From NCBI GenBank assembly GCA_947449575.1, contig CANFRV010000001.1:1-64000 (forward strand): DNA of 64,000 bases. Direction: 5' to 3'. The DNA is from Flavobacteriales bacterium. GTDB lineage: Bacteria; Bacteroidota; Bacteroidia; Flavobacteriales_D; Crocinitomicaceae. Made by a program: the position numbers and the translations under genes. Shown in pieces: positions 25,389 through 37,240 of this stretch. How positions within the stretch are numbered: position 1 is the stretch's first letter; each line of letters opens with the position of its first letter. A model generated the notes under the pieces. It ran no database searches. It saw nothing but the letters and a program-made list of their open reading frames with translations, and was not told the DNA's origin.

Positions 25389-27575
25389 ATGGCGACTAAA
25401 AGAATGCAAGCGTATCATGATGTGTTAAACAGATCACCGAAACACATCGAGTTTAATGGAAAGATTTCTGAGATTTTTGGAGAAAATGTATTTCATGCAG
25501 ATAGCATGAGAGAATATTTGCCCAGTGAAGCATATAAATCAATGATGGATTCTGCACTGAACGGTACACGTTTAGATCGAAAAATGGCAGATCAAGTGGC
25601 TTCTTCCATGAAAGATTGGGCAATTACAAAAGGCGCTACTCATTATACGCATTGGTTTCAGCCGCTAACAGGTTCAACTGCAGAAAAACATGATGCATTC
25701 TTTAAACCAGTAGGTCCTGGAAGAGCGATCGAACGATTTGATGGTGATTTATTAATTCAACAAGAACCAGATGCTTCTTCTTTTCCAAATGGTGGTATTC
25801 GTAATACATTTGAAGCAAGAGGGTATACTGCATGGGACCCGTCTTCACCAGCATTTGTAATCGATAAGACCTTATGTATACCAACTATTTTCATCTCTTA
25901 TACAGGTGAAGCATTGGATTATAAAATGCCATTATTGAAAGCTTTGCATTCAATTGATGAATCTGCTACCGCGGTGTGTCAGTATTTTGATAAAAATGTT
26001 TCGAAAACCATTGCAACGTTGGGGTGGGAGCAGGAATACTTTTTGGTGGATTCTGCGCTTTTCAATGCACGACCAGATATTATGATGACAGGTAGAGCAT
26101 TGTTTGGTCATGCCCCTGCTAAAGGTCAGCAATTAGATGATCATTATTTTGGTTCTATTCCAGCTCGAATCACATCGTTTATGCGTGAATTTGAGACGGA
26201 ATCGATTCGATTAGGGATTCCTGTGACAACGCGTCATAACGAAGTTGCGCCAAATCAATTTGAATGTGCGCCTATTTTTGAAGAATGTAATTTGGCAAAT
26301 GACCATAACTTATTGTTAATGGATATTATGGAAAAAGTGGCTCGTAAGCACGATTTCCGAGTATTATTGCATGAAAAACCATTCGCAGGTGTCAATGGGT
26401 CAGGAAAACATAATAATTGGTCTCTAAGCACTGATACTGGAGTTAATTTGCTTGCTCCTGGTAAAAATCCAAAATCTAATTTGCAATTTTTAACATTTTT
26501 CTGTAATACGATAAAGGCTATTCATGACCATGCAGATTTATTGCGTGCTTGTATTGCTGGTGCAGGAAATGATCACCGTTTAGGGGCGAATGAAGCACCT
26601 CCTGCAATTATCTCAGCATTTATAGGTTCACAACTTTCGTATTTGCTAGATGAAATCGAGAAAAATGTGAAAGCGGGTAAAATGACACCTGAAGATAAAA
26701 CAGAATTAAAATTGAACATTGGTAAAATCCCTCAAATAATGTTGGATAATACCGATAGAAATAGAACTTCTCCTTTTGCATTTACAGGCAATAAATTTGA
26801 ATTTAGAGCGGTTGGTTCTTCTGCAAATTGCGCTTCTGCAATGATTGTTATTAATACAATTGTTTCAAGTCAATTACAAATTTTCAAAAAAGATGTAGAT
26901 GCTCGAATTGAGAATGGGGAAGCAAAAGATGAGGCAATTTTAAAAGAGTTGCAAAAAATGATCAAAGAATCAAAGAAAATTCGTTTTGAAGGAAATGGAT
27001 ATGGTGAGGAATGGGTGAAAGAAGCAGCGAAAAGAGGATTGTCTAATTTGAAAGATACTCCTAGAGCTTTAAAAGTTTGGGGTGATAAAAAGGTGATAAA
27101 ATTGTTCAATGACATGGCGATTTTAACACCAAGAGAATTGGAAGCAAGACAAGAAATAGAATTTGAAGCCTATATTCATAAAATTCAAATTGAAGCGCGT
27201 CTAATTGGTGACCTTGCTCAAAATCATATTATTCCTGCTGTTGTTGAATATCAAAATAGATTGATTAATAATGTGCAGGGTTTATTTTCTGTTCTTGGTG
27301 AAAAAGCGGGTAAAGAAGCTGGTAAGGCTCAACTTGAATTGATAATTAATATCTCTGATCACATGAATAAGCTGAAATCTAATTGTGACTTGATGTTAAT
27401 AGCAAGAAAAGCAGCAAATAAAGTGGTTGGAAATGAAGCGAAAGCTGTTGCGTATTGTGATAAAGTAAAAGTCTTTTTTGATGATATTCGATACCATGCT
27501 GATAAATTGGAAATATTAGTAGACGATGAACTTTGGCCTTTACCGAAATTCAGAGAAATGTTGTTTACACGTTAA
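25389..27575 (+). CDS. glnN: Glutamine synthetase type III
   Basis: This enzyme makes glutamine from glutamate, ammonia and ATP in the cytoplasm and is the main ammonia-assimilation enzyme of many Bacteroidota. From the ATG at 25389 it has 728 residues, the usual GSIII length. Segments are THYTHWFQPLTGSTAEKHDAF (N-terminal), GWEQEYFLVD (metal ligands), NEVAPNQFECAPIFEE, FAGVNGSGKHNNWSL (ATP/Glu site) and GNDHRLGANEAPPAI. It has its own promoter and terminator. No PII protein gene or transporter is adjacent. Confidence 0.97.
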   Translation: MATKRMQAYHDVLNRSPKHIEFNGKISEIFGENVFHADSMREYLPSEAYKSMMDSALNGTRLDRKMADQVASSMKDWAITKGATHYTHWFQPLTGSTAEKHDAFFKPVGPGRAIERFDGDLLIQQEPDASSFPNGGIRNTFEARGYTAWDPSSPAFVIDKTLCIPTIFISYTGEALDYKMPLLKALHSIDESATAVCQYFDKNVSKTIATLGWEQEYFLVDSALFNARPDIMMTGRALFGHAPAKGQQLDDHYFGSIPARITSFMREFETESIRLGIPVTTRHNEVAPNQFECAPIFEECNLANDHNLLLMDIMEKVARKHDFRVLLHEKPFAGVNGSGKHNNWSLSTDTGVNLLAPGKNPKSNLQFLTFFCNTIKAIHDHADLLRACIAGAGNDHRLGANEAPPAIISAFIGSQLSYLLDEIEKNVKAGKMTPEDKTELKLNIGKIPQIMLDNTDRNRTSPFAFTGNKFEFRAVGSSANCASAMIVINTIVSSQLQIFKKDVDARIENGEAKDEAILKELQKMIKESKKIRFEGNGYGEEWVKEAAKRGLSNLKDTPRALKVWGDKKVIKLFNDMAILTPRELEARQEIEFEAYIHKIQIEARLIGDLAQNHIIPAVVEYQNRLINNVQGLFSVLGEKAGKEAGKAQLELIINISDHMNKLKSNCDLMLIARKAANKVVGNEAKAVAYCDKVKVFFDDIRYHADKLEILVDDELWPLPKFREMLFTR

Positions 27576-27597
27576 TATAAATCTGATATAATTATTC

Positions 27598-27633
27598 TAA
27601 AAGCTCTTTGTAATAAAGGGCTTTTAGTGTTTT
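27598..27633 (+). terminator. Intrinsic terminator after glnN
   Basis: A 12-bp stem (27598-27609 with 27615-27626, one wobble) and a 5-base loop are followed by GTGTTTTT. It lies 22 bases after the glnN stop. Confidence 0.85.
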
Positions 27634-27755
27634 TAGAAACTTCTCAGGATTGTAAAATATTGTTAATTCTAAAAATGATTGTCATTATCCTGATGCAACT
27701 TTTTTCTTTATTTTGAATATATTAACTATCTTAGCGCTAAGCAAAAACTACTTGT

Positions 27756-28406
27756 ATGAAGAAAGTTATTTTATTGGGATGTGTAATACTATTTTCCAAA
27801 TCTTTATTCGGTCAATTTGAACCGAAGCATACTTTTAATATGGAAGTGGGAATGCCAGTTCCAATAGCAAATAAATCATTCAAAGGGATTATGAAGGGAG
27901 TTGTGTCTATTTCTCCTTATTATCAGTACAGGTTATCAAATTCTTTAGCTTTTGGTACTGGTATCCAATACAATTATCTTCAAGTAAATCCGACAAAAGT
28001 TCCACCATCTGAAAAAGCGAAAGGAGGCATGCATAGTGTCGGGGTTTTCTTGAAAGTGAGTAAGGAAAAATTTCATAATGAGCAGTTTGCTACTGATTTT
28101 GGTGTTAAAATGGGGTATTCTCAAACGTACTTTGTGACGGATTCTAACGAGAAAAAATATGGAAAACCACAACAAGTGAATTCAATATCGATCGCTCCGA
28201 TGCTTGGCTTAATTTTAAGTGTCGATGAGTTTTCATCATATCGTTTTACACTTGGATATACTGTGCAAGGTTTTGGATTTTCACCACAACGCATAGGTAT
28301 TGCGACAAATGGTGGTTATGATCCTGATAATTTCTCAAACCCAACACACTATTTGATTGTCGGATTTGGATTTACACATTATTTTCACAAGAAAAGCTCC
28401 GATTAA
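27756..28406 (+). CDS. Outer-membrane beta-barrel protein (PorT-like barrel)
   Basis: A protein of 216 residues with a signal peptide (about 1-20, ending LFGQ). The mature part is a run of amphipathic strands (HTFNMEVGMPV, VVSISPYYQYRLSNSLAFGTGIQYNYL, FSSYRFTLGYTVQGFGF, LIVGFGFTHYFH). The pattern fits an outer-membrane barrel of 8 strands, similar in general shape to PorT/OmpW-type barrels. A specific role cannot be given. It precedes prmC by 45 bases and could be read in the same direction. Confidence 0.75.
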   Translation: MKKVILLGCVILFSKSLFGQFEPKHTFNMEVGMPVPIANKSFKGIMKGVVSISPYYQYRLSNSLAFGTGIQYNYLQVNPTKVPPSEKAKGGMHSVGVFLKVSKEKFHNEQFATDFGVKMGYSQTYFVTDSNEKKYGKPQQVNSISIAPMLGLILSVDEFSSYRFTLGYTVQGFGFSPQRIGIATNGGYDPDNFSNPTHYLIVGFGFTHYFHKKSSD

Positions 28407-28451
28407 ACTGCCTTATCTCTATTTTTATACATGTATCTTTTACTAAATTGA

Positions 28452-29339
28452 ATGTTTGTTCAAACAAATTCTATCAAAGCAATAAGAAGCTATTTTAAAG
28501 ATAAATTAGCGGACCTTTTTTCTGATAACGAAATAAAATTAATTGGAAATGAAGTAATTTGTTCGAGATTAAAAATTTCTAAGAATGATTTGATCGGATT
28601 GAATGATCAACTGTTTTCTGAATCAGATTTGCTTTATTTTCGTTCAATTGTTAAGCGTTTGCTGAAAAATGAACCTTTTCAATATATTATTGGAAATACG
28701 TTATTTTATGGATTAGAAATAAAGTGCGACAAGCGTGCGTTGATTCCTCGTCCTGAAACAGAAGAATTAGTGGATTGGATCAAGGAATCATTTGTGGGTA
28801 ATCATCAGCCAAAAGTAATTGCTGATATTTGTACAGGTTCTGGCTGTATTGCTTTAGGACTCAAATCTATTTATCCTGAGAGTTTACTTGTTGCAGCAGA
28901 TTATTCTTTGGAATCCTTGAGTTTAGCTAGAGAGAATTCGAGTGAATTGAAGTTAGAATTGGAAGTATTGCATTTTGATGCTACAAGTGAAAAGGACTAC
29001 CTGCAACTTTCAGTAAGAGAAAATCTGAAATATGATTGCTGGGTTTCAAATCCGCCCTATATTCCTGCTCAAGAAAGTCAAATGATGACTGATAATGTGC
29101 TTGAATTTGAACCTCATATGGCTTTGTTTGTACCTGATAATGATTCACTCATTTTTTATAAGGTGATTTCGAAAATGGCACATATCTATTTAAAGTCTAA
29201 GGGGTTAATTTTCTTCGAGATTCATGAAAACTTCTCGAAAGAAGTAATAAATATTTTAGAAGATAATAACTTTGTTAACATTGAGTTGAGGAAAGATTTA
29301 CAAGGTAAAAGTCGTATGTTGAAAGCAGAAAAAGTGTAA
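28452..29339 (+). CDS. prmC: Release factor N5-glutamine methyltransferase
   Basis: The enzyme methylates the GGQ glutamine of peptide chain release factors with SAM. The 295-residue protein has an N-terminal helical release-factor-binding domain, RPETEELVDWI, the SAM motif IADICTGSGCIALGL and the catalytic tetrapeptide NPPY in WVSNPPYIPAQE (about residue 200). It is first in the operon prmC-ligA-DUF6913-dapA-nrnA, with a 9-base gap to ligA. Confidence 0.95.
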   Translation: MFVQTNSIKAIRSYFKDKLADLFSDNEIKLIGNEVICSRLKISKNDLIGLNDQLFSESDLLYFRSIVKRLLKNEPFQYIIGNTLFYGLEIKCDKRALIPRPETEELVDWIKESFVGNHQPKVIADICTGSGCIALGLKSIYPESLLVAADYSLESLSLARENSSELKLELEVLHFDATSEKDYLQLSVRENLKYDCWVSNPPYIPAQESQMMTDNVLEFEPHMALFVPDNDSLIFYKVISKMAHIYLKSKGLIFFEIHENFSKEVINILEDNNFVNIELRKDLQGKSRMLKAEKV

Positions 29340-31361
<2,022 letters not shown>

Positions 31362-31365
31362 AAGT

Positions 31366-31851
31366 ATGGTAGACCAAAATAGTATTTGGAAAAAAACTAA
31401 AAGCCTATTGGTTTTTTATGTTTTTACGGATCATGAAGAGTTTCAGCAATTTCGAGAATCTTTGGATGCAGTCTTGATAGATAGCAATGTTAAACGTCTA
31501 AAAGTTATTATTTTGATTACTAATCCGAAAGAAAGTGTCTTGAAACATTCGCTTTTCACTTACTTTTGTGAAAAAGACTTATCTTTATTTGGAAATAAAA
31601 TTAAAAAAAGTGCAAAAATGGATGGTCAAGAAGATCTCGATATCATTAGAGATACGCATTTCGATTTATTTGTGTGTTTTGGAAAACCTTCGACTAAAGT
31701 GCTAAAATGGTTAGAGAAAATAAATGCTACAAGAAGAATTGGGGTGAATTCTGAAGGACAATCCTTTTTTGATTTGAATTTTATTAGCTCAATCGATTCA
31801 ATAGATAATGGCGTTGTCTTCGCTAGTGAAATGTTAAATAAAATAATTTAA
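31366..31851 (+). CDS. DUF6913-like conserved protein
   Basis: A protein of 161 residues that I cannot assign to a function. It looks like a small cytoplasmic alpha/beta protein: hydrophobic strands KSLLVFYVF, LKVIILITN, FDLFVCFGKP and RIGVNSEGQSFFDLNF alternate with charged helices. Its position tightly between ligA (4 bases) and dapA (5 bases) matches the place of the DUF6913-type proteins often found beside dapA in flavobacteria. I use that family name from memory, not from a search. No catalytic motif stands out. Confidence 0.7.
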   Translation: MVDQNSIWKKTKSLLVFYVFTDHEEFQQFRESLDAVLIDSNVKRLKVIILITNPKESVLKHSLFTYFCEKDLSLFGNKIKKSAKMDGQEDLDIIRDTHFDLFVCFGKPSTKVLKWLEKINATRRIGVNSEGQSFFDLNFISSIDSIDNGVVFASEMLNKII

Positions 31852-31856
31852 TAAAT

Positions 31857-32744
31857 ATGAACAATCTTTTTTTAGGTTCTGGAGTAGCTTTGGTTACGCC
31901 TTTCAAACCAGATGATTCAATAGATTATACTGCCTTGAGAAAATTAGTCCGCTTGCAAATTGATGGGGGAATTGATTTTTTAGTAGTTCAAGGCACTACA
32001 GGTGAATCTCCTACGCTTTCATTAGAGGAGAAAATGGAAGTGTTGAAAACGGTAATTGGTGAAAATCAAGGGAAATTAAAAATAGTATACGGACTTGGTG
32101 GTAATAATACAAAGCAAATTGGTGAACTTTTTAAATTAATTCCTGCGGGAGTTGATGGTATTTTATCGGTTTCGCCCTATTACAATAAGCCTACTCAAAA
32201 AGGAATTATTGAACATTTTAAGTATATATCTTCTTGTACGAATTTGCCAATCATCTTGTACAATGTTCCGGGTAGAACAGGTTCTAATATGTTGCCTGAA
32301 ACAACGCTTGAATTAGCCAAAATTGAAAATATTGTGGCGGTAAAAGAGGCGTCTGGGAATATGGAGCAAATAATGGAATTGATTCGCTTACGTCCAGCTG
32401 GTTTTGGGGTTTTATCTGGAGATGATGCAATAACAATGCCTTTGATCGCTGCGGGTGCTGATGGTGTTATATCTGTTGTTGCGAATGCTTTTCCGGAAAG
32501 ATTTTCAGAAATGGTTCGTTCGTCAATGGATGAAAAATTGGCTGCGGCAAGAAAAGGTCACTATGATTTACTGCCTATTACCAAAATGTTTTTTGAAGAA
32601 GGAAATCCTGGAGGTGTTAAAATTGCCTTAGCGAAAAGAGGGATTATGAATCCGCATATGCGATTACCTTTAGTGCAAGTTTCATCGAATTTACAGCAAC
32701 GTATCGAAAATGAAACAACGGTATTAATGAGTAATAAAAATTAA
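31857..32744 (+). CDS. dapA: 4-hydroxy-tetrahydrodipicolinate synthase
   Basis: The enzyme condenses pyruvate and aspartate semialdehyde at the start of the diaminopimelate/lysine branch. The 295-residue TIM barrel has GTTGESPTLS (residues about 45-54), the proton-relay tyrosine in SPYYNKPTQKG and the Schiff-base lysine in VAVKEASGN (K163). Fourth gene of the operon. DAP is also a component of the Mpl substrate at 54 kb, though that gene is not linked. Confidence 0.96.
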   Translation: MNNLFLGSGVALVTPFKPDDSIDYTALRKLVRLQIDGGIDFLVVQGTTGESPTLSLEEKMEVLKTVIGENQGKLKIVYGLGGNNTKQIGELFKLIPAGVDGILSVSPYYNKPTQKGIIEHFKYISSCTNLPIILYNVPGRTGSNMLPETTLELAKIENIVAVKEASGNMEQIMELIRLRPAGFGVLSGDDAITMPLIAAGADGVISVVANAFPERFSEMVRSSMDEKLAAARKGHYDLLPITKMFFEEGNPGGVKIALAKRGIMNPHMRLPLVQVSSNLQQRIENETTVLMSNKN

Positions 32745-32777
32745 ATAGTACATCTGAAATAAGGTTAAAAGAAAAAA

Positions 32778-33785
32778 ATGAATATATACAGTTCAATCGT
32801 AGAAGAAATAAAAGCGGCTTCAAATATTATCATAACAGCACATAAATCACCTGATGGTGACTCGATTGGGAGTTCGCTTGGATTGTATCATTTTATTCAA
32901 GAATTAGGAAAGAAGGTTACTATTTGTCATCCTGACCCTGCTCCCGATTATTTAGCGTGGTTAGATGGAATAGAAAATATTATAACAATGTCCAATGAGA
33001 GTGCACAAATTGAAAATCTTTTCAACGAGGCAGACCTTGTTTTTTGTTTAGATTATAATTCGACAAATAGGGTAGGTGATGGTATGCAAGCATTATTAGA
33101 AGATTTTTCTGAAAAAATAATCATGGTAGATCATCATTTAGATCCAAAAGACTTTGCTTTTATCACACTTTCTGACACTAAAGTTTGTTCTACTTCCCAA
33201 TTAATTGTTGAAATTATTGAGCAATCTGGGAATGGAGCTTTACTGAATGAAAAAATTGGAACACCTTTGTATCTTGGTATTTTGACAGATACAGGTTCTT
33301 TTCGTTTCCCCTCTGTTCAGCCTCGTACACATGAACTTTTAGCGAAATTGTTAACTGCAGGAGTGAAGCATTATTTGGTGCATGAAAACTTGAACGATAA
33401 TAATACAGTTGGACGATTGCGTCTTCAAGGGTATGCAATGAGTGAAAAATTAGAGGTGTTGACAGATTTTAATGTGGCAATAATCTCTATGACAGAGGAA
33501 GAATTAGATAGGTTTGATTACCAAAAAGGAGATACAGAAGGTTTAGTAAATATCGCCTTATCTATTAAAGGAATGAAAGCTGCTCTGTTTTTTTCAGAAA
33601 AAGAAGGTATTATAAAAATTTCATTTCGTTCAAAAGGAAGTGAAAATCCTGTTAATATTTTGGCTGCAGAGTATTTTAATGGGGGAGGACACGCAAATGC
33701 TTCGGGTGGTATGAGTGAATTATCAATGGAAGAAACCTTAACGAAAGCAAAATCGTTGATTCCAAAATTTTTCCCTAAGAATTAA
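32778..33785 (+). CDS. nrnA: DHH-family phosphoesterase, oligoribonuclease/pAp-phosphatase type
   Basis: A manganese-dependent phosphoesterase of the DHH/DHHA1 superfamily. The family degrades short RNA fragments and dephosphorylates 3'-phosphoadenosine 5'-phosphate. The 335-residue protein shows the metal motifs HKSPDGDSIGSSLG (residues about 22-35), LDYNS, the DHH core in MVDHHLDPKD and the DHHA1 GGGHANASGG motif near the C-terminus. The name nrnA is the closest match; I cannot choose between RNA and pAp substrates. Last gene of the operon. Confidence 0.88.
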   Translation: MNIYSSIVEEIKAASNIIITAHKSPDGDSIGSSLGLYHFIQELGKKVTICHPDPAPDYLAWLDGIENIITMSNESAQIENLFNEADLVFCLDYNSTNRVGDGMQALLEDFSEKIIMVDHHLDPKDFAFITLSDTKVCSTSQLIVEIIEQSGNGALLNEKIGTPLYLGILTDTGSFRFPSVQPRTHELLAKLLTAGVKHYLVHENLNDNNTVGRLRLQGYAMSEKLEVLTDFNVAIISMTEEELDRFDYQKGDTEGLVNIALSIKGMKAALFFSEKEGIIKISFRSKGSENPVNILAAEYFNGGGHANASGGMSELSMEETLTKAKSLIPKFFPKN

Positions 33786-33884
33786 TTGAAATGTATTAGG
33801 GAGGATCTAAATTTTTAATTTTTAAAATAAGTTATTTTTTCATTTTTTAAATTTAAGTTTGTATTCAATGTACTTTAAAGATTT

Positions 33885-35219
33885 ATGATAGTTTTTTATT
33901 ACATAGCAGCTTTTTTTTCATCATGGATCTGGGTTGACTATTTTAGATTAATTGGAGTAACAACAACACAAAAAACAAAATATTTATTACTTACTTTTTG
34001 TTTGGGTGTTACCTCTTTTTATTTATTTAAGAACATAAATACTCATTTTTTAGATCAATTTGAATTACTTCTTCATAACAATAAATTACTGAATCATTTT
34101 TTGGTTACAGCGATTAAAATTGGCTTTCTTGGAGAATTATCTAAAGTGATCCCAGTATTAATTGTCTATTACCTTTTTAGAAGTAAACTCAAAGAACCAA
34201 TTGATGTTTTTATGTTTTTTGCAGTATCTGCTTTGGGTTTTGCAGCGGGTGAAAATCTATTATATTCATACAATAATGAATTTTACTTTTTTAATGAAAA
34301 AATTATATTAAGAACCTTTGGTGAATTATTTTGCACGTCAATTCTTGCTTACGGAATTATTGGTTATCGTTTTTATCACAAACATAAAAAACCACTTAAA
34401 ATATTTTTATTGTTCCTTTTAGCAGTATTTCTTCATTCATTTTACGATTTTTGGCTTGATTATGAAATTGTAGCTAGTTATGGATTCATTGTCACTCTTT
34501 TTTACTTCATGGTAATGATTTCGGTCTTTGCTCAAACGTTAACTAATTCATTGAATTTTTCATCTGATTTTGATGAATTGAAAACAATTGATTCAAAGAA
34601 TTTGATTAGGAAAATGTATAAGTATTATGGAATTTTTATAGTTCTTCAATTTATAATCCTCTTATTTAATTTGAATTACGGTGTCGCAGAAAAAAATGTG
34701 ATTAATACCTTCTGGTTTAGCGGTTTTATAGTATTTATGGTCATAAACCGTCTGATGAAATTAAAAAAAATTAAGCGAAGATGGAGTCATTTGAAAGTAG
34801 AGTTACCATTCACGTTTTATAAAATAGATTCATTTAATGGTAGATCAGTAAAATATAAGTTCAAATTTCGTGGAGAGATCTTCAATGAGATATTTGTGGA
34901 TGCCTTTTTAACTAAAGAAGCGTATATTTTGCCATTATCACAAAGGAATTCCTATTTGATGAAGGCAAAAAAAGTGTTACTTGAAAAGAAAGTTTATTTA
35001 AAAAATGATGAAGTTTTTTATTTAACAAGAATAATAGATGATGAAAAAGGAGAGATTTATTTATTAAAACCAAAAAACTCAGGAAAAAGTCTTAGAAGAA
35101 AAAAATATCCAATTGTTGCACTTTTATCTGTATTTTCAGAAGAAGATCTTCATAATAAGAATTTAACTGTTCATGATTTTCAATTTAGAGAATGGGTTTA
35201 TTTGAAAGATCATGCTTAA
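33885..35219 (+). CDS. PrsW-like intramembrane metalloprotease, with a C-terminal cytoplasmic domain
   Basis: A protein of 444 residues with about eight hydrophobic helices in the first 290 residues. The PrsW family motifs appear as GELSKVIPV (first Glu of EExxK replaced by Gly), FAAGENLLY and LHSFYDFW. This supports a membrane-embedded protease of the PrsW/CPBP type, with a missing Glu that may lower activity. The last 160 residues are soluble and basic, without recognised domain. It has no operon partner on either side; rpe starts 93 bases later. Confidence 0.7.
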   Translation: MIVFYYIAAFFSSWIWVDYFRLIGVTTTQKTKYLLLTFCLGVTSFYLFKNINTHFLDQFELLLHNNKLLNHFLVTAIKIGFLGELSKVIPVLIVYYLFRSKLKEPIDVFMFFAVSALGFAAGENLLYSYNNEFYFFNEKIILRTFGELFCTSILAYGIIGYRFYHKHKKPLKIFLLFLLAVFLHSFYDFWLDYEIVASYGFIVTLFYFMVMISVFAQTLTNSLNFSSDFDELKTIDSKNLIRKMYKYYGIFIVLQFIILLFNLNYGVAEKNVINTFWFSGFIVFMVINRLMKLKKIKRRWSHLKVELPFTFYKIDSFNGRSVKYKFKFRGEIFNEIFVDAFLTKEAYILPLSQRNSYLMKAKKVLLEKKVYLKNDEVFYLTRIIDDEKGEIYLLKPKNSGKSLRRKKYPIVALLSVFSEEDLHNKNLTVHDFQFREWVYLKDHA

Positions 35220-35278
35220 ATTGTTTCTTTTTTTGGATAAATTAGCGTGTGCCAGAGCGTATTTTCTTTTTTAATAGG

Positions 35279-35286
35279 TAGCTTTG
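35279..35286 (+). promoter_or_regulatory. -7 box (TAGCTTTG) before rpe
   Basis: TAGCTTTG fits TAnnTTTG and lies 26 bases before the rpe start; no TTG at the right distance. Confidence 0.35.
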
Positions 35287-35311
35287 TATAATTAAATTTA
35301 AATAAAAATAA

Positions 35312-35971
35312 ATGGCTCATTTAATCTCCCCATCGGTACTTTCATGTGATTTTGCAAATATTCAGCGTGATGTTGAAATGATTAATAATTCACAAGCAGA
35401 TTGGTTTCATGTGGATGTAATGGATGGCGTTTTTGTTCCTAATATATCTTTTGGGTTCCCTGTGATTGAGGCGATAAAAAGACATGCTCGTAAACCATTA
35501 GATGTGCACTTAATGATTGAAAATCCAGATCAATATATTTTAGATTTCAAAAAAGCAGGAGCAGATATATTAACGGTTCATTATGAATCGTGTGTCCATC
35601 TTCATAGAACGATTCAAAGAATAAAAGAAGCTGGAATGAAAGCGGGAGTGGCGCTGAATCCTCACACTTCGGTAACCTTACTAGAAGATCTTATTGAAGA
35701 TCTAGATTTAGTTTTAATTATGTCAGTCAATCCAGGATACGGTGGTCAAAAGTTTATTAAAAATTCTATTTCTAAAGTGAATCAAGTCAAAGAAATGATT
35801 CAACGGAAAGGGTCGAAAGCAGTAATTGAAGTCGATGGTGGTGTGAACGGAGAAACAGCAATCGATTTATTGAAAGCTGGAGCAGATGTTCTCGTGGCGG
35901 GAAGCTATGTTTTTAATTCTAATAATCCTTCGCAAACAATCTCAGAATTGAAAGGCATAGTAAATTTTTGA
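35312..35971 (+). CDS. rpe: Ribulose-phosphate 3-epimerase
   Basis: The enzyme interconverts ribulose 5-phosphate and xylulose 5-phosphate in the pentose phosphate pathway. The 219-residue TIM barrel carries all signatures: PSVLSCDFANI (start), WFHVDVMDGVFVPN with metal His and catalytic Asp, LDVHLMIENP, MSVNPGYGGQKFI and IEVDGGVNGETA with the second catalytic Asp. This is the canonical copy. A second, diverged copy fused to CBS domains lies at 43239-44243, so the window has two Rpe-type genes. Confidence 0.97.
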   Translation: MAHLISPSVLSCDFANIQRDVEMINNSQADWFHVDVMDGVFVPNISFGFPVIEAIKRHARKPLDVHLMIENPDQYILDFKKAGADILTVHYESCVHLHRTIQRIKEAGMKAGVALNPHTSVTLLEDLIEDLDLVLIMSVNPGYGGQKFIKNSISKVNQVKEMIQRKGSKAVIEVDGGVNGETAIDLLKAGADVLVAGSYVFNSNNPSQTISELKGIVNF

Positions 35972-36027
35972 AGGTATTTAAGGATTGAATAGTAACAAAG
36001 TTATTGTATTTGCGTTAAATAGGTCAT

Positions 36028-37125
36028 ATGAGAAAGTTACTAATTATTTCTGCATTTCTTTTTACGAGTCATCTATTTTCTCAAGTGGATACTTTGTTGG
36101 CTAGTAGAGAAAGACAATTGCTTTTTCTTCTAAAAGATTTACGCTCAGCAACTACAGATTCAGAAAAAGAAGTGAAAAATCTTTTGTACAAAGAGTATTT
36201 ATTGGAAACAATAAAAATGAAGGATGTAATGGAGTATCCTTTCTCCCAACTTACCTCTATGGGGTCAATCATGAGTGAAGATAAGAAAATTAGACTTTTT
36301 AATTGGAATGTAGAGCAAGAAGATCAAACACAGAAATATTACTGTTATATTTTACGTTTTGATAGAAAAAAAAACACCTATTTAGTGAGTGAATTAGTCG
36401 ATAATTCATTTATGATTTCAGAAAGACCTGAGGGGGTTTTGGATGGAAAAGATTGGTATGGTGCTTTATATTATAAGATTATCCCTATATCGAAAGGCAA
36501 TAAAGAAATGTATACATTGTTAGGGCTTGATATGAATACAACCTTGAGCAATATTAAATTAATAGATGTTTTGACATTTTCAGGCAATAATCCTAAATTG
36601 GGAAGTCCTATCTTTAAAAATAAGGGTGAAACGTTAAAAAGAGTGTTTTTTGAACACTCAAAGAAAGCATACATGTCACTTAGATATGAAGTCAAATATA
36701 ATCGTATTATTTTTGACCATCTTTCACCTGAATCACCTAGTATGGAAGGGTATTACTGCTATTATGTCCCTGATTTTATTTATGATGCCTATGTGTTTGA
36801 AAAAGATAAATGGGTGTTACAGGAGGATGTGATTGGCATAAATGAGAAGGAAGATGAGAAAGTAACTATTTATGTTCAGAATGTAAAAACAGGAAAGTTA
36901 GAAAGGAAAGAAGTAAAAGATAAATGGATTGCTCCCAGTGAAACGCATTCGTCAAAAGTTCCAGACCAACCTGGCGTCGATAATAAAAATGGAACGACAT
37001 CTAAAAAAACATTTAACTTGACTAAAATTTTCAGTCGAACACCAAAATCTCCCGAGCATTCGATGTATCCCCAAGATGAAATGAATGGGAGAAAACATCG
37101 AAAAAAAGATCATCAAAGTCATTAA
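36028..37125 (+). CDS. Exported conserved protein of unknown function
   Basis: A protein of 365 residues with a signal peptide (about 1-19, ending LFSQ). The body (residues about 60-290) is beta-rich with many aromatic residues (FNWNVEQEDQTQKYYCYILRF, LYYKIIPIS, MYTLLGLDMN). The C-terminal 75 residues are polar and basic, probably disordered. I recognise no named domain. It lies between rpe and usp-cvfB in the same orientation, without tight spacing. It is probably periplasmic or outer membrane associated. Confidence 0.7.
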   Translation: MRKLLIISAFLFTSHLFSQVDTLLASRERQLLFLLKDLRSATTDSEKEVKNLLYKEYLLETIKMKDVMEYPFSQLTSMGSIMSEDKKIRLFNWNVEQEDQTQKYYCYILRFDRKKNTYLVSELVDNSFMISERPEGVLDGKDWYGALYYKIIPISKGNKEMYTLLGLDMNTTLSNIKLIDVLTFSGNNPKLGSPIFKNKGETLKRVFFEHSKKAYMSLRYEVKYNRIIFDHLSPESPSMEGYYCYYVPDFIYDAYVFEKDKWVLQEDVIGINEKEDEKVTIYVQNVKTGKLERKEVKDKWIAPSETHSSKVPDQPGVDNKNGTTSKKTFNLTKIFSRTPKSPEHSMYPQDEMNGRKHRKKDHQSH

Positions 37126-37193
37126 TCTTAAATTGTAGTTCCGAAAACTATTTAATTTTTATTTTTCTAACTACTTGATTATTGTTTAAATAA

Positions 37194-37224
37194 TTGTACA
37201 ACTAAAACTTTCTTCTTATATTTG
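37194..37224 (+). promoter_or_regulatory. Bacteroidota-type promoter for usp-cvfB
   Basis: TTG at 37194-37196 and TATATTTG at 37217-37224, spacing 20, lie 16 bases before the usp start. Confidence 0.55.
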
Positions 37225-37240
37225 ATTAAAATAGTAAATT

